NCBI RefSeq assembly: GCF_000213055.1
Contig: NZ_CM001165.1
Span: 6,312,945 to 6,376,944 of the forward strand
Direction: 5' to 3'
Length of the DNA: 64,000 nt
Source: Streptomyces sp. Tu6071
GTDB lineage: Bacteria > Actinomycetota > Actinomycetes > Streptomycetales > Streptomycetaceae
In this document: positions 53,436 through 63,480 of the stretch, piece after piece
Numbering within the stretch: the stretch's first letter is position 1
Layout: each line of letters opens with the position of its first letter
Notes under the pieces: model-generated
Databases searched by the model: none
Told to the model about the DNA's origin: nothing
What the model saw: the letters and a program-made list of their open reading frames with translations, nothing else
Position numbers and translations under genes: made by a program

Positions 53436-54302
53436 TCAGTAGGCCGAGTTGACGTTGTCCATCGAGCCGTAACGCTCGGCGGCGTAGTTGGCGGCGGCGG
53501 TGATGTTCGCGACCGGGTCGTAGATGTCGTTCGAGGTGCCCGCGACGTGCCAGTGCTCGAAGGTCGGCTGGATCACCTGGAGCAGACCCTTGGAGGGGAT
53601 GCCGTTCTGGGCGTTGATGTCCCACAGGTTGATCGCGCGGGTGTTGCCGGAGGACTCGCGCATGATGTTGCGGTGCAGGCCCTCGTACGAGCCGGGGATG
53701 CCCTTCGCCTTCATGATGGCGAGCGACTCGCGGATCCAGCCGTCCAGGTTGTTCGGGTAGGTCTTGACGGCCTTGCGCTCGGCGTTGCGGCTCGCGGCCT
53801 GCTTCGTGGCGCGGTCCTTCGTGGCCTGCGCCTTCTTCTTCGTCTCGGCGGCCTTGGCCTCCTGCGCGGCCTTGATCTTCGCCTCGGCGGCCTTCGCCTG
53901 CTCGGAGGCACCGGCCTGCTGGTTGGTGATGCTGGCGTGCAGCTCCTTGGCCTGCGTGTTGCCGCCGGTCAGGCTGCTGTACGCGGCCGGCTCGGAGGCG
54001 GCGACGCTCTGCGAGGCGGAGCCGGAACCGCTCGTCGCGGGGATCGCGATGCCGCAGACGAGGACGGCGGCCGAGACGCTGCCTATGCCCGCGAGCTGGA
54101 GCTTCTGGGTGCGGCTCAGGTTGCCGCCGCGCAGTGCGGCCGGAACGGCGCCCGCGACCTTGGCCTGGGCGGTGCCGACCTGCTCGCCGAACTTGCTGGA
54201 GGAAACGCGCTGCTGGATCGAGCCGAGCTGGCTGGTGACCTGACGACGACCGTCGTTGATTCGCTTCTGGGCGTTGCGGATGCGAGTGGAGATGTCAGAC
54301 AT
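53436..54302 (-). CDS. SLT-domain (lytic transglycosylase-like) membrane or secreted protein
   Basis: A 288-residue protein. A charged N-terminal region (1-60) precedes a single hydrophobic segment (about 72-90, LAGIGSVSAAVLVCGIAIPA). A coiled-coil of Ala/Lys/Glu repeats (about 115-175, AKAAEAKIKAAQEAKAAETK) follows. The C-terminal SLT-like domain has HRNIMRESSGNTRAINLWD (catalytic Glu), SKGLLQVIQPTF and YDPVANITAAANYA. It likely cuts peptidoglycan outside the membrane. It has its own promoter with TAACAAT. Confidence 0.88.
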   Translation of the reverse strand: MSDISTRIRNAQKRINDGRRQVTSQLGSIQQRVSSSKFGEQVGTAQAKVAGAVPAALRGGNLSRTQKLQLAGIGSVSAAVLVCGIAIPATSGSGSASQSVAASEPAAYSSLTGGNTQAKELHASITNQQAGASEQAKAAEAKIKAAQEAKAAETKKKAQATKDRATKQAASRNAERKAVKTYPNNLDGWIRESLAIMKAKGIPGSYEGLHRNIMRESSGNTRAINLWDINAQNGIPSKGLLQVIQPTFEHWHVAGTSNDIYDPVANITAAANYAAERYGSMDNVNSAY

Positions 54303-54413
54303 GGCAGATGTGACCTCTTCGTGTAAGCGGGGAGGTCGCTCTCGGCCCGGTGGGGGACGAATGGTTTTCCCGGCCTGGCGCCGGGTAGAGACCGACGTCG
54401 AGCGACGGGTGCC

Positions 54414-54493
54414 ATTGTTAGCGGCCGCAAAAATCCGTGGCAAAGATGTGACGTACGATGCGGCTTAGTTATGAAGGGTCCGTTTTGGACCCT
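54414..54493 (-). promoter_or_regulatory. Promoter of the SLT-domain gene and nearby inverted repeat
   Basis: On the minus strand, TTTGCC (54439-54444) and TAACAAT (54414-54420) are 18 bases apart, a good vegetative promoter giving a 5' UTR of about 105 bases. Upstream, AGGGTCC-N5-GGACCCT (54475-54493) is a 7-bp inverted repeat that could be an operator. No c-di-AMP riboswitch consensus was recognised in the 5' UTR. No gene lies in 54303-54755. Confidence 0.5.
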
Positions 54494-54755
54494 ATGGGAG
54501 CGCAAAACCCCCGCTCGTATCGGACATACGGCATGTACTACGCAAGTTCGTACGTGACGCGCGCCCTATGCCCGTCCTCACAAGCCGCTCACCCGAATCT
54601 CACGAACGGTTGCTACCGCAAAGCAGAGGGTGTGCGAAGAGCGCCCCTCCCGGGACTCCGCCCCCCGCTTCCACCCCGAGACCTACGCCCGGCGGCGCTA
54701 CCCGCCCGGCCGCAAGGCCGATGCCCGGCGCGAGGCGCCCGGCTACGGTGAGCCC

Positions 54756-55898
54756 ATGCCCGCCACACCCACGGGCCTCCGCGCGGTCAGCTCCGCACTG
54801 CTCGCGATGAGCAGGCCGCTGGAGGTCCAGGACGTCCTGCACACGATCGTCGCCTCGGCCCGCGAACTCCTCGACGCCGAGTACGCGGCCCTCGGCGTCC
54901 CCGACGACCACGGCGGCTTCGCCCAGTTCGTCGTCGACGGCGTGAGCGAGGAGCAGTGGAAGGCCATCGGCCCCCTCCCGCGCCGCCACGGCATCCTCGC
55001 GGCCCTGCTGGAGGAGGGCCGCACCGAGCGCCTCGCCGACGTCCGCCGCGACCCCCGCTTCAAGCGCTGGCCCGCCGCCCACCCCGACATGAGCGACTTC
55101 ATCGGCCTCCCGGTCCGCCACGGGGACGAGACCATCGCCGCCCTCTTCCTCGCCAACAAACGCTGCCCCCACCCCGAGAACACCTGCGGCTTCACCGAGG
55201 AGGACGAGGAACTCCTCGGGATGCTCGCCCAGCACGCCGCCATCGCCCTCACCAACGCCCGCCTCTACGAGCGCAGCCGCGAGCTGACCATCGCCGAGGA
55301 GCGCTCCCGCCTCGCCCACGAGCTGCACGACGCCGTGAGCCAGAAGCTCTTCTCGCTCCGCCTCACCGCCCAGGCCGCCACCGCGCTCGTCGACCGCGAC
55401 CCGGCCCGCGCCAAGGAAGAGCTGCACCAGGTCGCGGCCCTCGCCGCCGAGGCCGCCGACGAGCTGCGCGCCGCGGTCGTCGAGCTGCGGCCCGCCGCGC
55501 TCGACGAGGACGGCCTCGTCGCGACCCTGCGCACCCAGATCCGCGTGCTCGACCGCGCCCACGCCGCGCGCGTCACCTTCCGGGGAGAAGGAGCACGGGC
55601 CCTGCCCGCCGCCCAGGAGGAGGCGCTGCTGCGCGTGGCCCAGGAGGCGCTGCACAACGCGCTCCGCCACTCCGGCGCCGCCCACGTCGACGTCGTCCTG
55701 CGCCGGGCGGGGCGCGGCGCCGTGCTCCGCGTCACGGACGACGGCTCCGGCTTCGACGCGCGAGGGGTGCGCCGGGCGGGGCGCCACCTCGGCCTCGTCT
55801 CCATGCGCGACCGCGCGGCGGGCGTCGGAGGCTCACTCACGGTGGACTCGGCGCCCGGCAAGGGCACCACGATCGAGATGGAGGTACCCGGTGGCTGA
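54756..55898 (+). CDS. GAF-domain sensor histidine kinase (NarL-type)
   Basis: A 380-residue soluble kinase. A GAF domain (about 20-165) precedes the HisKA_3 region ERSRLAHELHDAVSQKLFSL (phospho-acceptor histidine) and a HATPase with LLRVAQEALHNALRHSGA and VTDDGSGFD. There is no membrane helix, so it senses an internal signal. TACGGT lies six bases before the ATG, indicating a leaderless transcript. It overlaps the response regulator gene by 8 bp. Confidence 0.9.
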   Translation: MPATPTGLRAVSSALLAMSRPLEVQDVLHTIVASARELLDAEYAALGVPDDHGGFAQFVVDGVSEEQWKAIGPLPRRHGILAALLEEGRTERLADVRRDPRFKRWPAAHPDMSDFIGLPVRHGDETIAALFLANKRCPHPENTCGFTEEDEELLGMLAQHAAIALTNARLYERSRELTIAEERSRLAHELHDAVSQKLFSLRLTAQAATALVDRDPARAKEELHQVAALAAEAADELRAAVVELRPAALDEDGLVATLRTQIRVLDRAHAARVTFRGEGARALPAAQEEALLRVAQEALHNALRHSGAAHVDVVLRRAGRGAVLRVTDDGSGFDARGVRRAGRHLGLVSMRDRAAGVGGSLTVDSAPGKGTTIEMEVPGG

Positions 55899-56643
55899 TA
55901 CAGGGGAGTGGGCGGCCCGTACGACGGGGCCGGGGCCCGCGCAGGCGGCCCGTACGGACACCGTGCCCGCGGAAGAGGGGAAGGCGGGCGCCGCGCCCGG
56001 CGGCCCCCGCCCGATCCGGGTGCTCATCGTCGACGACCACCAGGTCGTCCGCCGGGGCCTGCGCACCTTCCTGGAGATCCAGGACGACATCGAGGTGGTC
56101 GGCGAGGCCGCGGACGGCGACGAGGGCGTCGCGCGCGCGGGCGAGCTGCGCCCCGACGTGATCCTCATGGACGTGAAGATGCCCGGCACCGACGGCGTCG
56201 AGGCACTGCGCACCCTGCGGGCCCTCGGCAACGAGGTACGGGTCCTGATCGTGACGAGCTTCACCGAGCAGCGCACCGTGGTGCCCGCGCTGCGCGCCGG
56301 AGCGGCCGGCTACGTGTACAAGGACATCGACCCCGAGGCCCTCGCCGGGGCGATCCGCTCCGTGCACGCCGGGCACGTCCTCCTCCAGCCGGAGGTCGCG
56401 GGGATGCTCCTCGCCCAGGAGGAGCAGGCCCCGCAGCAGCCGCGCGGCGGCTCCCTCACGGAACGCGAGCGCGAGGTGCTCGGCCTCATCGCGGACGGCC
56501 GCTCCAACCGCGAGATCGCCCGCGCGCTCGTCCTCTCCGAGAAGACGGTGAAGACGCACGTATCGAACATCCTCATGAAACTCGACCTCGCCGACCGCAC
56601 CCAGGCCGCCCTGTGGGCCGTACGGCACGGCTACAGCGACTGA
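55891..56643 (+). CDS. NarL/LuxR family response regulator
   Basis: A 250-residue regulator. After a 40-residue Ala/Gly-rich extension, the receiver domain has VLIVDDHQVVRRG (acidic pocket), VILMDVKMPG (phospho-accepting Asp) and YVYKDIDP (Lys). The C-terminal LuxR HTH has LTEREREVLGLIADGRSNREIARALVLSEKTVKTHVSNIL. GTG start with GGAGG 6 bases upstream, overlapping the kinase stop. The pair precedes two chaplin genes. Confidence 0.92.
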   Translation: MADTGEWAARTTGPGPAQAARTDTVPAEEGKAGAAPGGPRPIRVLIVDDHQVVRRGLRTFLEIQDDIEVVGEAADGDEGVARAGELRPDVILMDVKMPGTDGVEALRTLRALGNEVRVLIVTSFTEQRTVVPALRAGAAGYVYKDIDPEALAGAIRSVHAGHVLLQPEVAGMLLAQEEQAPQQPRGGSLTEREREVLGLIADGRSNREIARALVLSEKTVKTHVSNILMKLDLADRTQAALWAVRHGYSD

Positions 56644-56803
56644 AGCCCCTGGTGGCACGCGGTGTGCTCGGATGGTTGCACGAAAGGATGAGATTCATAC
56701 CGACGGGTGCACCTCACCCGGACGGCGGAACGTACGGGGCGGACGCGCGTTCTCCAGTGCACCCCGGGGCGATGGGCCCCTGGGTACTCAGGAGGACGAG
56801 AAA

Positions 56804-57148
56804 GTGATCAACTTCAAGAAGGCCGCGACCGTGACCCTGGTGGCCGGGGGGCTGCTCGCCGCGGGTACCGGTATGGCCTCCGCCACCGACTGCCCGCCCG
56901 CCCACGGCGGACACGGCGGCCACCACGCCCCGGGCCACGGCGGTCACCACGGCGGCGGCCACAACGGCGGCGGCTCGCACGCCGGCGGCGGCTCCCACGC
57001 GAACGGTGTCGCGACCCGCTCCCCGGGCATCCTCTCCGGCAACCTCGTGCAGGTCCCGGTGAACATCCCGGTCAATGTGAGCGGCAACACGATCAACGTG
57101 ATCGGTCTCCTCAACCCCGCCTTCGGCAACAGCGCCGTCAACCGCTGA
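56804..57148 (+). CDS. Short chaplin with His/Gly-rich insert and cysteine-free chaplin domain
   Basis: A 114-residue secreted protein. A signal peptide (to about ASATDC) is followed by a His/Gly-rich stretch with ten histidines (residues 34-65), then a chaplin domain (72-112): SGNLVQVPVNIPVNVSGN and VIGLLNPAFGN. Chaplin domains normally carry two cysteines (in VCGN and NVC-type positions); here these are Ser and Ala/Ser. Short chaplins coat aerial hyphae as amyloid films. GTG start with AGGAGG 9 bases upstream. Confidence 0.88.
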   Translation: MINFKKAATVTLVAGGLLAAGTGMASATDCPPAHGGHGGHHAPGHGGHHGGGHNGGGSHAGGGSHANGVATRSPGILSGNLVQVPVNIPVNVSGNTINVIGLLNPAFGNSAVNR

Positions 57149-57293
57149 CGCCTCCGCCGCCGTTCTTCACCCGAACGGTGGTGAAAGCGCCCAACCGGGC
57201 GCTGTCCCGTGACCCCACGCGCCCCCGGCGCGTTTCCCAGCGTGCGGCCCCCAGCCAGGGGCCGTGAAACGCATCTGTGGAGGAGTAACACCC

Positions 57294-57533
57294 ATGAGCA
57301 TCGCCAAGAAGGCCGTCCTGACCATCGCCGCCGCCGGCTTCGCCGCCGCCGTCCCGGCGGGCGCCGCCTTCGCCGACGCCGGTGCCGAGGGCGCCGCCAT
57401 CGGTTCCCCCGGCGTCGCCTCCGGCAACCTGGTCCAGGTCCCCGTGCACGTGCCGGTCAACCTTTCCGGCAACAGCATCAACGTGATCGGCCTGCTGAAC
57501 CCGGCCTTCGGCAACGCCGCGGTCAACAGCTGA
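57294..57533 (+). CDS. chpE: Short chaplin, ChpE-like, without cysteines
   Basis: A 79-residue secreted protein: signal peptide (MSIAKKAVLTIAAAGF... to AFA), then a chaplin domain (38-78) with SGNLVQVPVHVPVNLSGN and VIGLLNPAFGNAAVN. It has no cysteine, as I recall for S. coelicolor ChpE. GGAGGAG lies about 9 bases before the ATG. It follows the first chaplin by 145 bp, with a possible own promoter. Confidence 0.9.
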   Translation: MSIAKKAVLTIAAAGFAAAVPAGAAFADAGAEGAAIGSPGVASGNLVQVPVHVPVNLSGNSINVIGLLNPAFGNAAVNS

Positions 57534-57548
57534 CCCGAGCAACACCCC

Positions 57549-57587
57549 ACGGGGCCCGGCACGCCACCCAGGCGCGCCGGGCCCCGT
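57549..57587 (+). terminator. Terminator after the chaplin genes
   Basis: ACGGGGCCCGGC (57549-57560) and GCCGGGCCCCGT (57576-57587) form a perfect 12-bp stem 15 bp after the stop. Confidence 0.7.
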
Positions 57588-57644
57588 CCCGTTCCCCGGG
57601 GGGCACCGCCGAACGCCGCCCCGCCCCCGTACCGCCTCAGGACG

Positions 57645-58430
57645 TCACCGCTCCCGCTCCTCCACCATCCCGTTGTACGCCGCCACGAGCGCCCGCCGGG
57701 CCGTCCGCTCCACGGGCCGCAGGGCCTCCGCCCGCGCCGCCATCTCCCCGGCGCTCACCGCGGCCCCGTGCCCGCTCTCGTACGCGAGCGACACCAGCAC
57801 CCCGATCCGCCGCCCCAGCTCCACGACCCGCACGGCCCGCGGCGGATACCCCGGCGCGAGGACCTCGGCCGCCCCGGCCCCGTGCACCCGCGCCCGGTAC
57901 GCCTCGATCGCCGCCTCGGCCACCGGGCCCGAGGCCGCCAGATCGAGCCGCGAGAGCACCGCCGTCGCCTCCCGCATCGCCTCCGCCAGCTCCCGCTCCG
58001 CCTCGCCCAGCGAGGGCACGTCCGCGGGCGGCGCCTCGCGCACCGGCAGACAGCGCCACTCCACCTCCACGTGCACATCGCCCGCGGGCCCCGCCTCGAA
58101 GACCTCCGGCACGAGCCCGTACGGAACCCCCACCGCCACCACGGCCTCCTCCGCGTCCAGCGCCGCGGCATTGAACTCCGGCGGACCCGAGAGCCCGAGC
58201 GGATGCCCGGGAGCCGGCAGCGCGAGCCGCAGCCCGCGCGCGCCGAGCGCCCGCAACCGCCCGAGCGCCAGCGTCAGCCCGACCGGGCCCGGCTCGCCCG
58301 GCAGCCCGGTGACCCGGTGCACGGCGTCCTCGCCGACGATCGCGCTCGCGGCATCATCCGGCGGGACAAGACCGGCGAAAAGTGCATTCCCCCAAGCGGT
58401 CAGCCGCCCGGAACGTGGTTCAACGCGCAT
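57645..58430 (-). CDS. Conserved actinobacterial hypothetical protein
   Basis: A 261-residue soluble protein beginning MRVEPRSGRLTAWGNALFAGLVPPDDAASAI. No catalytic motif was recognised; the centre has AAALDAEEAVVAVGVPYGLVPEV and the end is helix-rich (AEALRPVERTARRALVAAYNGMVEERER). It is convergent with the chaplin genes and divergent from the ABC ATPase gene. Confidence 0.7.
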   Translation of the reverse strand: MRVEPRSGRLTAWGNALFAGLVPPDDAASAIVGEDAVHRVTGLPGEPGPVGLTLALGRLRALGARGLRLALPAPGHPLGLSGPPEFNAAALDAEEAVVAVGVPYGLVPEVFEAGPAGDVHVEVEWRCLPVREAPPADVPSLGEAERELAEAMREATAVLSRLDLAASGPVAEAAIEAYRARVHGAGAAEVLAPGYPPRAVRVVELGRRIGVLVSLAYESGHGAAVSAGEMAARAEALRPVERTARRALVAAYNGMVEERER

Positions 58431-58567
58431 CCCCCCAGCCTAAGGACAGGACAGGCCACGGCTTCCCCCGGCCGGTGGCGTAGGTTTTCTCCAGGGGACA
58501 TCCCTGGGGGGCGGCGTCCGACGACGCCGGCGACAAGCCGCGAGAGACAATGGGAGACACGGCGCTC

Positions 58568-59359
<792 letters not shown>

Positions 59360-59458
59360 GGCCGACGGAGGCCCCGCACCGCGCCCAGGCGGGAATCGCC
59401 CCCGTACGCCCTCAACGCCCCCTGTCCGCAGGGGGCGTCGCGCGCCTACCATGCCCCT

Positions 59459-59890
59459 GTGGACATCGACGCGTGGGTGTGGTGGCTGATCGGCGCGGTG
59501 GCACTGGGGATTCCCCTCGTGGTGACCGCCATGCCGGAGTTCGGCATGTTCGCGGCGGGCGCCGTCGCGGGCGCGATCGCCGCCGCGGTCGGCGGCGGCA
59601 TCGTGATCCAGGTACTGGTCTTCGTCCTCGTCTCCGTCGCGGGTATCGCCGTCGTACGCCCCCTCGCCGCCCGGCAGCGCGCCCAGCGCCCCCATCTCGC
59701 CAGCGGCATCGACGCCCTCAAGGGCCGTCAGGCCGTCGTCGTCGCACGCGTCGACGCGAGCGGCGAGGGCCGCGTCAAGCTCGCGGGCGAGATCTGGTCG
59801 GCCCGCTCCCTCGACGCCGAGCAGACCTTCGAGCCCGGCCAGTCCGTCGACGTCGTCGACATCGACGGCGCCACGGCGGTGGTCATGTGA
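59459..59890 (+). CDS. NfeD family membrane protein
   Basis: A 143-residue protein with two to three N-terminal helices (VWWLIGAVALGIPLVV; FAAGAVAGAIAAAVGGGIVIQVLVFVLVSVAGIAVV) and a C-terminal OB-fold (LKGRQAVVVARVDASGEGRVKLAGEIWSAR). NfeD proteins pair with SPFH proteins, here the next gene. TACCAT sits six bases before the GTG start, suggesting a leaderless mRNA. Confidence 0.9.
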   Translation: MDIDAWVWWLIGAVALGIPLVVTAMPEFGMFAAGAVAGAIAAAVGGGIVIQVLVFVLVSVAGIAVVRPLAARQRAQRPHLASGIDALKGRQAVVVARVDASGEGRVKLAGEIWSARSLDAEQTFEPGQSVDVVDIDGATAVVM

Positions 59891-60077
59891 GCACCCCCCG
59901 CCCGCCGGTACGGGACCGTCCGCCACGATCAGGCCGAATCCCGGCCCTTTACCGCCCCGCAGCCCCTGGCCCGCGCGAAACGGTCCCCGGGGCCGCGACG
60001 TTCTGACAGACTCACCGTCAAGATCCACCGCACGCAGGCTTGTCAGCCACCACGGCACGAAGGGCACGGGCTACACG

Positions 60078-61061
60078 ATGGCACCGATCATCATCGTCCT
60101 CATCATCCTGGTGGTGCTCGTCTTCATCGCCCTGATCAAGACGATCCAGGTGATCCCCCAGGCGAGCGCCGCCATCGTGGAGCGCTTCGGCCGCTACACC
60201 CGCACCCTCAACGCGGGCCTCAACATCGTCGTCCCCTTCATCGACACCATCCGCAACCGCATCGACCTGCGCGAACAGGTCGTCCCCTTCCCGCCCCAGC
60301 CGGTGATCACCCAGGACAACCTCGTCGTCAACATCGACACGGTCATCTACTACCAGGTCACCGACGCCCGCGCCGCGACGTACGAGGTCGCCAGCTACAT
60401 CCAGGCGATCGAACAGCTCACCGTCACGACGCTCCGCAACATCATCGGCGGCATGGACCTGGAACGGACCCTCACCTCGCGCGAGGAGATCAACGCGGCC
60501 CTGCGCGGCGTACTCGACGAGGCCACCGGCAAATGGGGCATCCGCGTCAACCGCGTCGAACTGAAGGCGATCGAGCCGCCCACCTCCATCCAGGACTCGA
60601 TGGAGAAGCAGATGCGCGCCGACCGCGACAAGCGCGCCGCGATCCTCCAGGCCGAAGGTGTCCGGCAGTCCGAGATCCTGCGCGCCGAGGGCGAGAAGCA
60701 GTCCGCGATCCTGCGGGCCGAGGGTGAGGCCAAGGCCGCCGCACTGCGCGCCGAGGGCGAGGCCCAGGCGATCCGTACCGTCTTCGAGTCGATCCACGCG
60801 GGCGACCCCGACCAGAAGCTCCTCTCGTACCAGTACCTCCAGATGCTCCCGAAGATCGCCGAGGGCGACGCCAACAAGCTGTGGATCGTGCCCAGCGAGA
60901 TCGGCGACGCCCTCAAGGGCCTGAGCGGCGCGGTCGGCAACTTCGGCGGCCTCGGCAACCTCGGCGGAGGCGGGGGCGGCAGCGACGCCAAGGCGGCGCC
61001 CACCACGCCCGGCACCGGCGGCAAGCCCTTCCCGCGCGAACAGCGCCCGCCCATCGACTGA
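60078..61061 (+). CDS. SPFH/band 7 (stomatin-like) protein
   Basis: A 327-residue protein. One N-terminal helix (PIIIVLIILVVLVFIALI) leads to the band-7 domain (VIPQASAAIVERFGRYTRTLNAGLNIVVPFIDTI). A coiled-coil with repeated QSEILRAEGEKQSAILRAEGE follows, then a Gly-rich tail. These proteins form membrane microdomain scaffolds. Partnered with the upstream NfeD gene. Confidence 0.92.
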   Translation: MAPIIIVLIILVVLVFIALIKTIQVIPQASAAIVERFGRYTRTLNAGLNIVVPFIDTIRNRIDLREQVVPFPPQPVITQDNLVVNIDTVIYYQVTDARAATYEVASYIQAIEQLTVTTLRNIIGGMDLERTLTSREEINAALRGVLDEATGKWGIRVNRVELKAIEPPTSIQDSMEKQMRADRDKRAAILQAEGVRQSEILRAEGEKQSAILRAEGEAKAAALRAEGEAQAIRTVFESIHAGDPDQKLLSYQYLQMLPKIAEGDANKLWIVPSEIGDALKGLSGAVGNFGGLGNLGGGGGGSDAKAAPTTPGTGGKPFPREQRPPID

Positions 61062-61074
61062 GCCCCCGCACGAC

Positions 61075-61126
61075 AACGGGGGCGGCCCCCTCCCGGATCA
61101 CCGTCCGGCAGGGGACCGCCCCCGTT
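61075..61126. terminator. Hairpin between SPFH and HNH genes
   Basis: AACGGGGGCGG-CCCC pairs with GGGG-A-CCGCCCCCGTT with one bulge. It lies between convergent genes. Confidence 0.65.
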
Positions 61127-61144
61127 CCGTACGAGGCAGCCTCC

Positions 61145-61654
61145 TCAGGCCACCACCCCGTGCCCCAGCCACGCCGGGAGACCCAGCAAGTCGTCCTGCC
61201 CCAGCGCGAGAAGCATCGCGTCCGCGGGGGTCGGCTCGAACGGCTGCCGCAGCAAGGGCATCCCGGCCTGCTCGGGCGTCCGGTCCGCCTTGCGGTGGTT
61301 GTCCTCCGCGCAGGAGGCCACCGTGTTCAGCCAGGAGTCCGCCCCGCCGCGGGACTTGGGCACCACGTGGTCCACCGTCGTCGCCCGCCGCCCGCAGTAC
61401 GCGCACCGGTGCCGGTCCCGCACCAGAACACCCCGCCGCGACCACGGCGCTTGTCTTCGGAACGGCACCCGTACGTACCGGCAGAGCCTGATCACCTGCG
61501 GCACCGGCAGATCCAGCGTCGCGGCCCGCATCCGCAGCCCCGGGTGCGCGCGCTCGACGACGGCCTTGTCGGTGAGCACCAGCACCACCGCGCGATGCAA
61601 GGTCACCGTCGACAGCGGCTCGAAGCTCGCGTTGAGCACCAGCGTGTCCCGCAT
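61145..61654 (-). CDS. HNH endonuclease family protein
   Basis: A 169-residue protein. The HNH/zinc part has CAYCGRRATTVDHVVPKSRGG and SCAEDNHRKADRTPEQAG, with the two cysteines of CAYC and the DH catalytic pair. The N-terminus (MRDTLVLNASFEPLS) is the start of a family common in actinobacteria and cyanobacteria. GGAGG lies 8 bases before ATG 61654. Role unknown; some relatives sit near DNA metabolism genes. Confidence 0.88.
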   Translation of the reverse strand: MRDTLVLNASFEPLSTVTLHRAVVLVLTDKAVVERAHPGLRMRAATLDLPVPQVIRLCRYVRVPFRRQAPWSRRGVLVRDRHRCAYCGRRATTVDHVVPKSRGGADSWLNTVASCAEDNHRKADRTPEQAGMPLLRQPFEPTPADAMLLALGQDDLLGLPAWLGHGVVA

Positions 61655-61736
61655 CTCGCCCACCTCCCCGCTCACCGGCCGCCCCCTGGCGGTCGGGATC
61701 AACTCTGGCCGGGCACAACGAGATGGACAACGCAAT

Positions 61737-61780
61737 AAAAAGTGCCCTCCCCTGATCAATTCCATGACCGGGGGAGGGCA
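61737..61780 (-). terminator. Intrinsic terminator with T run after the PEBP-like gene
   Basis: On the minus strand TGCCCTCCCC (61771-61780) pairs perfectly with GGGGAGGGCA (61743-61752). TTTTTA follows within two bases (A run at 61737-61741). It is one of few classic U-tailed terminators in the window, ending transcription from the gene at 61818-62351. Confidence 0.8.
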
Positions 61781-61817
61781 AACACCCGAGGCGGACCCCG
61801 GTGCGCGCGACGGCTCG

Positions 61818-62351
61818 TCAGCTCGCCGGGATCTCGTACGTACCGATGAGCTGCGCGCGGCCCACGGTGTGGAAGTGGAGGTTGAAGCCGACGACCGCGG
61901 GCGTCGCCGAGGCGTCGGGGCCGAGCTTCTCCTGATCCACCGCGTGCACCGTGAAGACGTAGCGGTGCGCCGGGTCGCCCGGGGGCGGCGCCGCTCCGCC
62001 GAAGTCCTCGCTGCCGTAGTCGTTGCGCGCCTGCACGGCACCCGCGGGCAGCCCCGCGAAGGAACCCGTACCCGCCCCCGTAGGCAGCTCGGTGACCGTC
62101 GCGGGGATGTCGAAGACCACCCAGTGCCAGAAACCGCTGCCGGTCGGCGCGTCCGGGTCGTAACACGTCACCGCGTAGCTCTTCGTGCCCTCCGGCGCCC
62201 CCTCCCAACGCAGGTGCGGCGAGGTGTTCCCGCCGTCCTGCGCCTGCGCCTCGCCGAGCGGCGCGCCCTCGGACACGTCGTCGCTCACCACGGTGAAGGC
62301 GGGCACCTGCGGCAACAGCTCGTAGGGGAGCGGTGGCCTCTTCTCACTCAC
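61818..62351 (-). CDS. YbhB/YbcL family PEBP-like protein
   Basis: A 177-residue protein with the PEBP fold motifs: [43 protein letters not shown] and a late [14 protein letters not shown]. Bacterial members bind anionic ligands but have no agreed role. GTG start with GGAGGA 9 bases upstream. Confidence 0.9.
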   Translation of the reverse strand: MSEKRPPLPYELLPQVPAFTVVSDDVSEGAPLGEAQAQDGGNTSPHLRWEGAPEGTKSYAVTCYDPDAPTGSGFWHWVVFDIPATVTELPTGAGTGSFAGLPAGAVQARNDYGSEDFGGAAPPPGDPAHRYVFTVHAVDQEKLGPDASATPAVVGFNLHFHTVGRAQLIGTYEIPAS

Positions 62352-62528
62352 GTCGCGAATCCTCCAGTACGGGACAGGACAGGGGCCGCGGGCGGGAACA
62401 ACGGCCCACGGCGCGGGTGGCCAGCCTAGATCCGCCGGCCACCCACGGCGGGTACCCCGCCGCACCCGCCCCGGAACCAGCGGCCGCCCGAACCAGGTGC
62501 GGCGCCCGCCCGGGAGAACCGGCGGCCG

Positions 62529-63311
62529 TCAGAACCAGCTGCGGCGGCTGCCGACCTCGGAGATCCACTGGTGCAGGTACGCGTCCCAGTCGGTGTTGCC
62601 GAAGTCGTGCAGGCCGACGCGGAAGGCGCGGAAGGAGTCGCTGCCCTCCGTGAAGAGCCCGTCCTTCTTGTCCATCTCCAGGACGACGTCCATCTCACGG
62701 TCGTCCGCGACGAAGCTCAGCTCGACCTGGTTGAGACCGCGGTACTGCTGCGGCGGGTAGAACTCGATCTCCTGGTAGAAGGGGAGCCGCTGCCGCGTCC
62801 CGCGGATCGAGCCGCGCTCCAGGTCCGCGGTCTTGAACCGGAAGCCGAGCCGCCCGAAGGCGTCGAGGATCGCCTCCTGCGCCGGGAGCGGGTGCACGGT
62901 GACCGGGTCGAGGTCGCTGGAGTCCACCGCGCGCGCGATCTGGAGTTCGGTGGTCACGCCGACGTTCATCCCGCGCAGGTGCTGCCCCGCGAAGGTCGTG
63001 ATCGGCGTCTCCCAGGGGATTTCCAGGCCGAAGGGCACGACGTGCGTCGCCCCTTCGTGCAGCAGGAAGGCCCCGCCGAGGCTCACCCGGTGGAACTCGA
63101 TGTTCTGCTTGTACTCCTGGTCGCCGCTCTCCACCTCGACCCGCGCCTGGAGCCCGACCGACAGCCCCTCGATCTGCTGGTCCACGGCACCGCCCTGGAT
63201 ACGGACCTCGCCCTGCACCACACCGCCGGGCACCACGTTCTCCTCGAACAGCACCGTCTCGACCTCGGCCCCGCCCGAACCGAGACTCGCCAGCAGCTTC
63301 CTGAACCCCAT
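62529..63311 (-). CDS. spo0M: Spo0M-like sporulation control protein
   Basis: A 260-residue arrestin-fold protein of the SpoOM family. It begins [21 protein letters not shown], with [34 protein letters not shown] and [21 protein letters not shown]. Bacillus Spo0M helps control entry to sporulation. AGAGGCGG lies upstream of the ATG. It is divergent from the glycosylase gene. Confidence 0.9.
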   Translation of the reverse strand: MGFRKLLASLGSGGAEVETVLFEENVVPGGVVQGEVRIQGGAVDQQIEGLSVGLQARVEVESGDQEYKQNIEFHRVSLGGAFLLHEGATHVVPFGLEIPWETPITTFAGQHLRGMNVGVTTELQIARAVDSSDLDPVTVHPLPAQEAILDAFGRLGFRFKTADLERGSIRGTRQRLPFYQEIEFYPPQQYRGLNQVELSFVADDREMDVVLEMDKKDGLFTEGSDSFRAFRVGLHDFGNTDWDAYLHQWISEVGSRRSWF

Positions 63312-63480
63312 GTGTCCGCCTCTTCCCTCGTTGACTTTCCGTGGAGACGCGCCCGTGCCTCCGCACGGGCGCCCTGCGTCCGGTACAGGTGGTGCGCCGC
63401 AGGACTCGCTCATACGAACGCGCCTTCGGCCCTCCCGGTTCCAGCGCCCGCGAACCGGCCCTCCCGTACCCTCGGGGCCC

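Noticed and set aside
54303..54430. Possible c-di-AMP (ydaO) riboswitch upstream of the SLT-domain gene
   Set aside because: Such elements often precede cell-wall hydrolases in streptomycetes, but the conserved core could not be found here.
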